Positions 57,000 through 64,000 of a DNA stretch of 64,000 bases are shown here, in pieces (the stretch's first letter is position 1; the number at the start of each line of letters is the position of its first letter). The notes beneath the pieces are model-generated. The model was not told where the DNA came from. It searched no databases and saw only the letters and a list, made by a program, of their open reading frames with translations. The stretch lies in contig JAVHKY010000029.1 in the NCBI GenBank assembly GCA_035079385.1, forward strand, positions 12,524,001 to 12,588,000, written 5' to 3'. The translations under genes and the position numbers were made by a program. The stretch comes from Aspidiotus rigidus. Lineage: Eukaryota > Arthropoda > Insecta > Hemiptera > Diaspididae.

Positions 57000-57720
57000 T
57001 CTATATGCTCGAGGGCAATGCGCTTACGTTAAGAATTCTCCTTACGGAGGAGCTTTTCGGATCCCTCGCGGAAGCTGTAGCCACAGTTTATTAAATGATC
57101 AGCAAAAGCTGACTTCCCTAAGTGTCCCTTCTTCCAAGACTTCAGGTGCTCAGCTACTCCAACTTTCATTTGGCGGCTGGTCTCACCAATATAAAAACCT
57201 CCACAATCCCTACATTCCAACTTATGAACACCACTTCTCTCATCAACGGGTATGGGGTCCTTCAGCCTCACAAACAACCTCTTGACAGTAGTAGGGTTGT
57301 AAAACGTGGGTTTGAAGCCAAACAGGCGAAGGGCCCGATCCGATCCGGCCCGACCCGATTGGAGGGAGAACTTCCCCAGGAAAGGGAGACTGATCCATCG
57401 CAAACGACGATCGCGGATCGTGTCTCGGGGGAGAGAGGTGGTGGAATCACCTCGTAACTTTCGTCCGAACCATCGCGTCAATGTCGACATTGACCCCATT
57501 CACTCTAGCCAGGTGTTTTATTGTGAGTAATTCTTTCTTGAAGGCAGACTGACTCAAAGGAAACGATTCAGTTTGTGAACTAGGCTGTGAAAAGCAGCCA
57601 TCTTATGAGCAACAGGACCGAGCGAACCACCGTGGACTAAAACATCAGTCGTAGTATCTTTCCTGTAAATTCCAAACTTATGGATACCGTCTATTATAGA
57701 GATCGATAAATCCAAAAAAT
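57000..57720 (-). pseudogene. PLE linker and GIY-YIG domain, copy 2
   Basis: The part from 57720 to 57500 carries the post-RT linker (RKDTTTDVLVHGGSLGPVAH, HSLVHKLNRF, PLSQSAF). The open frame 57499-57029 has RRLRWISLPFLGKFSLQ, FGFKPTFYNPTTVKRLFVRL, SGVHKLECRDCGGFYIGETS, VGVAEHLKSWKKGHLGKSAF and ADHLINCGYSFREGSEKLLR. The Tyr pair, Arg and Glu-His of the GIY-YIG core are present. A TAA after KENS (about 57029) is followed in frame by RKRIALEHIEIMRHLNTDGI and a normal C-terminus, so it is a nonsense mutation. Confidence 0.8.
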
Positions 57721-58327
57721 GACGGCTTCCTTAACGAAGTTAAACGAGGAACGCAGGGAACCTGTTTTATGATTCGAATGAGATTGGGTATTGAAAATTC
57801 AAGGAAGCCTAGATCATATATAGCTCGAGAGTCGAAATTTTTCTAAGTCCCTCTCCTATCATATATAGCTCGAGTCGAAATTTTTCTAAGTCCCCCTTCT
57901 ATCATATATAGCTCGAGAGTCGAAATTTTTTCTAAGTCCCCCTCCTATCATATATAGCTCGAGAGTCGAAATTTTTCTAAGTCCCCCTCCTATCATCTAT
58001 AGCTCGAGAGTCGAAATTTTTCTAAGTTCCCCTCCTATCATATATAGCTCGAGTCGAAATTTTTCTAAGTCCCCCTCCTATCATATATAGCTCGAGAGTC
58101 GAAATTTTTCTAAGTTCCCCTCCTATCATCTATAGCTCGAGAGTCGAAATTTTTTCCAAGTCCCCCTCCTATCATATATAGCTCGAGAGTCGAAATTTTT
58201 CTAAGTCCCTCTCCTATCATATATGGCTCGAGGGTCGAAATTTTTCTAAGTTTTTCGCTGGACGGCGCACGGCGCACGGCGGACGGCAGATTTCTCAAAT
58301 AGCCCCCCATAAAACAGGTTCCCTGTT
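57721..58327 (-). mobile_element. HINE-like non-autonomous element, copy C, inside PLE RT
   Basis: The best defined copy because its empty site is known: the PLE at 6833-6860 reads across it without interruption. The 5' end AACAGGGAACCTGTTTTAT is at 58327 and the 3' end GTTAAGGAAGCCGTC at 57721. Both flanks carry an A/T run (AAAAA) that is present once in the empty site, so the target is a T-run and a 5-base duplication or slippage occurred. The centre holds ten units of about 44 bp (57821-58252) with GAGTCGAAATTTTTCTAAGT and CCCCTCCTATCATATATAGC. Subterminal inverted repeats and a 3' hairpin are as in copy A. Confidence 0.7.
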
Positions 58328-59803
58328 AAAAAGTTAATGGAAAATACCCCTATTTCCAACGTAAATTTGATGGAAGGGTACCAGGAATTGAGATACCTCA
58401 GAAACTGACCAAGGAGATCTGGGGGACCAGTCCAGGTGCATAGAACGTCATCAACGTACCTGTGCCAATTGTGAATATGATTAAGTAACACCTGTTTCAA
58501 GGAAAAGAGGTCAAGTTCAAACTTAGACATGAAAATTTCGGAGATGAGAAAGCCTAAAGGTGATCCAATAGGGATCCCTACTTCATCAGGAAACTCGAAA
58601 ATTTTTACTTCAAATTTACAGTAGTTAGGGGACGAGCAAATATTCAGAAGATCGAAGAATTCATGAAGCTCATTGTGAGGGATATTGGCTTTAACGAGTA
58701 GCTCTCCCATACGCTGGATAGTAGCAGCCTTAGGAATATTCGGGAACAAACCAACAACATCAAACGAGCAGATGGTGTTCCTGGGTGGAAGACTTACACC
58801 CTTCAGGACGTCAGTTAAGGAGGCCGAATTCAAGACCGAATGAAGGGATTCAAAATCAATGCGATTTTCGAACCAACGGTCCAGGAATTCGGCAAGGAGG
58901 TAGGTAGGTAAGGAGATGAAAGAAACAACGGGTCGCATCGGGGTATTGTCCTTATGCACTTTGGGCAGCCCGTAGAGGAGGGGGGGGTGTAGGGTTAGGA
59001 AAAAGGAGGGCTTTTTTCAAAGCAGGAGTTTTGTTGATAGCCTCACTCCTGTTGATGACACTCCTAACCTCTTTAACGTGCTTAGGAAAACTGAAATCTT
59101 CACTCTCTTTAGCACCACACTGCTGGAGGACTTCATGGACCTTGGAAGAATAGGCGGATTTCTCCATCACCACAACAGCATTGCCCTTGTCAGCCTTAGT
59201 GACGATTAAATCTCCCTCTTTAAACCTTGAATCACTCCTCCCAATTTATCACTCATACGAGGGAGGGGGTTATTGCGGACTAATTCGGCACAAACTTTCT
59301 GGGTATTAAAACCAGGACCAATTTTAACAGCAAGATCTGCAACAACATGCGCTAAGGTTTCATCCTTCTTGAGGGGAGGTAAACAGAATTTCAAACCGTT
59401 CTCAAGGAGGGCTGTTTCGTCACCATTAAACACTACTTGACTATTATTTATGAGGGGGGTGGAATTCATGAACGACGACGCCGTCACTCACCCTTTCCTC
59501 AACCACCTCATCATTAACCTTCATTAGGGAGGACAACTTCTTATTTTTCTTCTCCTTCAAGTTCACCTCAAACTTCCGACACTTTAAATTGACGTCCCGC
59601 ATAAAGTAATCAAACTCAAGGGGGACGAGCATACCGGAGAGTCTCGAATGCACCGTTCCTGCGAATGGTCGCCTACCTATACGAGAAAAGTCAAAAGTCA
59701 CGTTCAGGCGGAAGAAAGAATAAAAGGAAGAAGGAACCAAGAAATTCGAACGCAAACCTAGCCAGCCGATCAGAGGGAAAAAAAAGAACAAAAAACCATA
59801 CAC
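58328..59803 (-). pseudogene. PLE N-terminus and reverse transcriptase, copy 2
   Basis: Successive frames give RIGRRPFAGTVHSRLSGMLV, MRDVNLKCRKFEVNLKEKK, then (frameshift near 59465) NGLKFCLPPLKKDETLAHVV, then (frameshift near 59210) DLIVTKADKGNAVVVMEKSA. After a poly-C slip near 58980 comes LLYGLPKVHKDNTPMRPVVS. The last frame (58959 on) runs through FISLPTYLLAEFLDRWFENR, NTICSFDVVGLFPNIPKAAT, FPDEVGIPIGSPLGFLISEI and NWHRYVDDVLCTWTGPPDLL to FTLEIGVFSINF, where the HINE-like element breaks it. ADKGN, GLPKVHK and YVDD are standard PLE RT motifs. At least three frameshifts plus the insertion make it dead. Confidence 0.8.
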
Positions 59804-62030
59804 CCAGCCGACTATTGTACTGTATACCTAATATACATTTAGTATTTAATTCATTAGCAACTCGAATATTCAGAATGTCTTCATTTCTTTCTTACCCTTT
59901 TTTTTTTCTTATTTTTCCCCTTATTTTATTGCCCATTGATGACATGTTTTGCTCTTTAGAAAGAAAAAAGTGCCAGACCAGTCCAACTTAGGAAATATAT
60001 TTACTGGCTTCGCAATTATAAAGGAATATTCGGGTAGTATATCCCATATATGAAATCCATGACGTGGCACCACTTTTAACTATCGAGCTAGCTCATAATT
60101 ATCGGTAGGTCATGAGAAAAATCAAAACTTTAAATGTATGCAAATACTTCGCTGAAAAACGGAAATAATCAAAAAATTGATCGCAAGCTACCTGGATGAA
60201 ATAAATCAATGTAAGAACGATATCTGTAGGCCTATCCTTCCATCTATTTTACCATATTCGAAACTGATGACATCCACTTCATCAATTATCTTAGAAAAAG
60301 CTAGGTCTGCATATTGTGGACACTTGGACAGCAATCGCCGAAGTTTTTTTCTTAGGACATTGGAAACTGAGGATTATACAGACGGAAATTGCCGATATAG
60401 AGGCTGCATGGGTTAACTGATCTTCCTTCTTTTTTCCCCTTCTTATTCGACATCCAAGACTGGCCTCAAAATAAATCCTCTTTCAAAAGTCAAAGTGAAA
60501 AATAAAATGTATGTACATTGTAGACAGCAATCGCTGATGGATACAAAACTTATAATCATCGATCGCGATTGCAAAAAAATAAATAATAAATAATAATGTG
60601 TTCTGAATTCTCTATTGATTTTGAAATTAATTGGGCGTGTAGAGGTAAGAAAGAAGAAAAAAAAATTAAATTTCTCCCCCTCCCCCCCGATCCTTGATTA
60701 GGTACATACTGAAAAGTATTTAATATTGATCGGTTTTTTTTTTTTTTTTATATATAATTTAAAAAAATGAAAAAATAAACAAAATAAAAAATAAATATGA
60801 AAATAAAAAGAGAAACATTACAAAACAAGGAAGAGAAAAACAAAATTACAGAAATTTAGAAGGAAGAGAAGAAAAAAAAATACAAAATAATGATAATAAA
60901 TAGAGAAAAAAAAAACAGGGTGTTGGAGGATGGCAACTAGGCCTTACCTCGTTTAACAAATTTGTTATGAATTGTCAAATTGTGATGGATTCCGGAAGAT
61001 GGTTAAAATGCGCTTTATTATAGAAGAAAGGGATTAGATAAGGCCGTAATGGGATTTAGTAGGGTTTCAAGTGAGAGATTTGGGAGTACTTTGTACACTG
61101 AAGTATAAGGGCCATAAATCCTACGAAAAATGCCGAAAAAGAATACTTTCGTTGGTCGGAAACTAAAATCTTGCGCCTGGCGGAGTAAGACAGAATTGAC
61201 TATAACAGCAAGCGGTTTGTTGCTTGAGTTTTTGAGCCGTGCGTGTGTACTGTGATGGGAATATATGTGTATATGACTGTTGAAAGTTTAAACGTTACAA
61301 GCTCTTAGGAAGTCGACTGCGTTGAAGGCGAGTGCAAAGCATGAACCCGTCATCGAGGTATGTTTCAGCGAGCGCGAAGTGCGAGTCAGTGCGGGCGCCG
61401 CAGGACTAGCTGCCAGACGCGCCGCAAGCGGCTAGTACAGGAATAACGAGGGACCCTCAACATTCAATTTAAAGGGAGATTTTTCAGTTTCTCGTCTCAT
61501 TGGAATAGAAAATTATGATATTGCGACTACTTGTAGATTTCAAATTACAAAATAGAAAAACCCTCCATCTGAACTCTTCATACTTGAAAAGAAAAAAAAA
61601 GGAAACGCCAATAATACGTCATGTGTGGGCTTTTCCTGGTAAGTTCTCGACGTTGTTTCAATTTCGTCTAAATGTGATCTTAGCAATTTGGACCAATGTG
61701 TAATAGACGCCTGTGTTCTTCATTGCAATGAGATACAATTGTAAAAGGAAAGAAAAGAGTAGTGAATGAGTCCCATAACTGTATAATTCTTTCTAAGCAA
61801 AAAATATAAGAAAGCCTAATATAATATCTAACAATAAAATAAATTCTTTGTGAAAAAAAAAAAAAAAAAAACGGAAAAACTAATAAGAAAGAGGGATTAG
61901 GACTCGAATAAATACGAATACGAACACGGAAGTGAAGAAGACGCGGAGAAATTTATATAAACAAAAAAAAAGGTAGACAACGAAGAATCCCGTTAGGTGT
62001 ACCTAATCCTTATTCAGGTCGAATCAAGGA
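59804..62030. other. No gene recognised
   Basis: Homopolymer-rich non-coding sequence (long A and T runs at 60660-60910). A GC-richer patch at about 61200-61440 (GCGAGCGCGAAGTGCGAGTC, GCGCCGCAAGCGGC) could be a host 5' region but has no open frame to support it. Confidence 0.4.
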
Positions 62031-62038
62031 GTAGAAAG

Positions 62039-62081
62039 CATTGACTATACATACTTCGAAGCGAAGTATGTATAGTCAATG
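62039..62081. repeat. Perfect 43-bp hairpin flanked by 8-bp direct repeats
   Basis: CATTGACTATACATACTTCG, loop AAG, then the exact inverse. GTAGAAAG lies immediately on both sides (62031-62038 and 62082-62089). A perfect palindrome between 8-bp direct repeats has the form of a very small hAT-like insertion with its target duplication. Confidence 0.8.
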
Positions 62082-62089
62082 GTAGAAAG

Positions 62090-63178
62090 GTTTATACGGT
62101 TGGAGCGAAAATGTCGATATCATCAAGGTATCGACTTTGAAAGTCTATCTCGAAAAATATACCGCACGACACGGACCGAGTAAAAACTGTGTATCTATTC
62201 TTCCTAAATCCTAATATCGTTTTTTGCGCCCATTGCTTCATTCCTTGTCCCATATCTAGAAGACATACATGTAGTCAATCCAATTTTTTTTTTCAATCTT
62301 TCATTTAGCAGTGTGATTTTTAATCTGATTGGTGAACTCCATTTTATACCTACAACATGTCTTCAAAAGACACTAAGAAGATCGTATTACGTTATGTGTA
62401 CGTTCTTATTTCCCTCTACTGCATTTCGAGAGTAGTTGTCTTCTAACCGATCTCATTCATATTGAAAAAAAAGTGGAGGACAACACAGGCCTAGGTAGTA
62501 TTTTTTATCGCATTAATGGATCGTAACGCGGAAACATCGAACAAGGTGTATACGTACATGTACGAAAAGAAGTGTGACAATACAAGAAAACTTTCTAGCA
62601 AAAATATTTCACTCTCGATATTTTGAGACTTATGAGATGCGATTATGTTGACCACTAAACCATACTCAATTTCACTTTACTCTCCTTGAGGAACATGCTA
62701 CGAAAAATTTCCTTGCAAACCTTCAGAGGACATATCAAGTATATCCTGTTGAACCCAATTGGCACCAATTTTGATTTACTGCCAAAATATTGAAAAAGTT
62801 TTCAGAGTACTTTTGGGTGTCACCTCATCATCAGTTGTGTAACAACTACGTAGAAACAAGGTCTTATAAACATGAGTTTTTATGGTATAACACTGTTGTC
62901 TTATTGCCTATAAGAATGCTGTGTTGTAATTGGTTCATTCTTAAAAACTTATTCTTACAATACTGTGCTCTTTAAATGGTTCACTCTTTTGGCCTAAATC
63001 CTGCGTTTCTATTGGCTATCTCCCCACCTTAATTCCAAATTTTGCGTCCGTCCGTTCGTACAACCATGACCTTGACACTTAGAAGAATTTCTGCTCTGAC
63101 CCTCTCACCCTGATTCCGGAATTTGCGTTTCGTTGGTTGCTGATGTATTCATGGGCAGATTCGAATCCAACCTTCTTG
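62090..63178. other. No gene recognised
   Basis: AT-rich non-coding sequence. Two blocks near 63030 and 63110 (TTAATTCCAAATTTTGCGTC, CTGATTCCGGAATTTGCGTT) are diverged copies of the short repeat seen near 39.8 and 47.7 kb. Confidence 0.4.

Positions 63179-64000
<822 letters not shown>

Larger units (their letters stand above)
56757..59803 (-). mobile_element. Penelope-like element, copy 2, nearly full length
   Basis: Reads from right to left: N-terminal region (59803-59210), RT (to 58328), HINE-like insert (57721-58327), linker and GIY-YIG (57720-57000), 3' end with hammerhead-like motif and terminal AATACTCCGAAGTGAGAGT (about 56757-56780). Without the insert it is about 2.4 kb, the usual PLE size. 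It is the reference copy for the family that also gives 6529-10175 and 8845-9190. No LTR-like repeat of the 3' end is recognisable at its 5' side. Confidence 0.8.

Noticed and set aside
57821..58252. CRISPR-like array of about 44-bp units
   Set aside because: The units are tandem copies without unique spacers, inside a transposable element in a eukaryotic genome.
61230..61440. GC-rich patch as a first exon
   Set aside because: No supported frame or splice sites. Composition alone is not enough.
62039..62081. microRNA precursor
   Set aside because: The 20-bp perfect stem with a 3-base loop is too short and too perfect for a pre-miRNA, and the flanking 8-bp repeats suggest an insertion.
63150..63175. 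GATTCGAATCC as a tRNA B box
   Set aside because: No A box at a suitable distance and no cloverleaf can be formed.

Overview
This is a stretch of animal nuclear genome, AT-rich and almost entirely repeats. The mixture of Penelope-like elements (PLEs), R1-like and RTE-like non-LTR retrotransposons, a mariner, a FLYWCH-MULE, a Helitron relic, a hAT relic and a Crypton-like tyrosine recombinase fits an arthropod, perhaps a hemipteran. That placement is an inference from element families only. I found no convincing host exon, tRNA, rRNA or CRISPR array. Every recognisable coding region belongs to a transposon, and nearly all carry frameshifts or stops.

Layout. 1-5.1 kb: a motif-rich repeat, two copies of a Helentron/HINE-like non-autonomous element, and a PLE GIY-YIG relic. 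5.9-10.2 kb: an RTE 3' end, then PLE copy 1, split by a MULE with 10-bp target duplications that itself holds an inverted PLE fragment. 10.3-13.2 kb: a mariner with both terminal repeats, split by a Helitron relic that still has a recognisable intron. 15.1-19.7 kb: several palindromic MITE-like hairpins, two carrying RFX X-box motifs. 20.9-21.5 kb: a chimeric PLE of another family. 24.4-27.0 kb: a large HINE-like array with a 1-kb palindrome and about 420-bp tandem units rich in TGACGTCA. 29.6-32.9 kb: a PLE RT relic and an R1-like 3' end. 33.0-37.8 kb: a foldback element whose second arm is interrupted by a 2.6-kb insert carrying a broken tyrosine recombinase. 40.3-41.4 kb: a second HINE-like tandem array. 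43.7 and 54.8 kb: two copies of one hairpin MITE. 45.3-46.3 and 52.7-53.3 kb: two more R1-like 3' ends, the first with a SINE-like insertion. 47.8-49.5 kb: an unidentified family of imperfect repeats. 49.8-51.6 kb: the best preserved R1-clade reverse transcriptase. 53.8-54.5 kb: a hAT relic. 56.8-59.8 kb: PLE copy 2, nearly full length, interrupted by a HINE-like element. 63.2-64.0 kb: a long CT microsatellite next to another PLE RT.

The nesting gives relative ages: PLE copy 1 is older than the MULE, which is older than the inverted PLE fragment; mariner is older than the Helitron; PLE copy 2 is older than its HINE-like insert; the foldback is older than the recombinase insert. The strongest candidates for something new are the HINE-like family, which has multimerised 3' ends and a shared vocabulary of TGACGTCA, AGGTCA-type and TAGGCCTA/AGTATACT motifs, and the tyrosine-recombinase insert with inverted repeats and a GC-rich cruciform.
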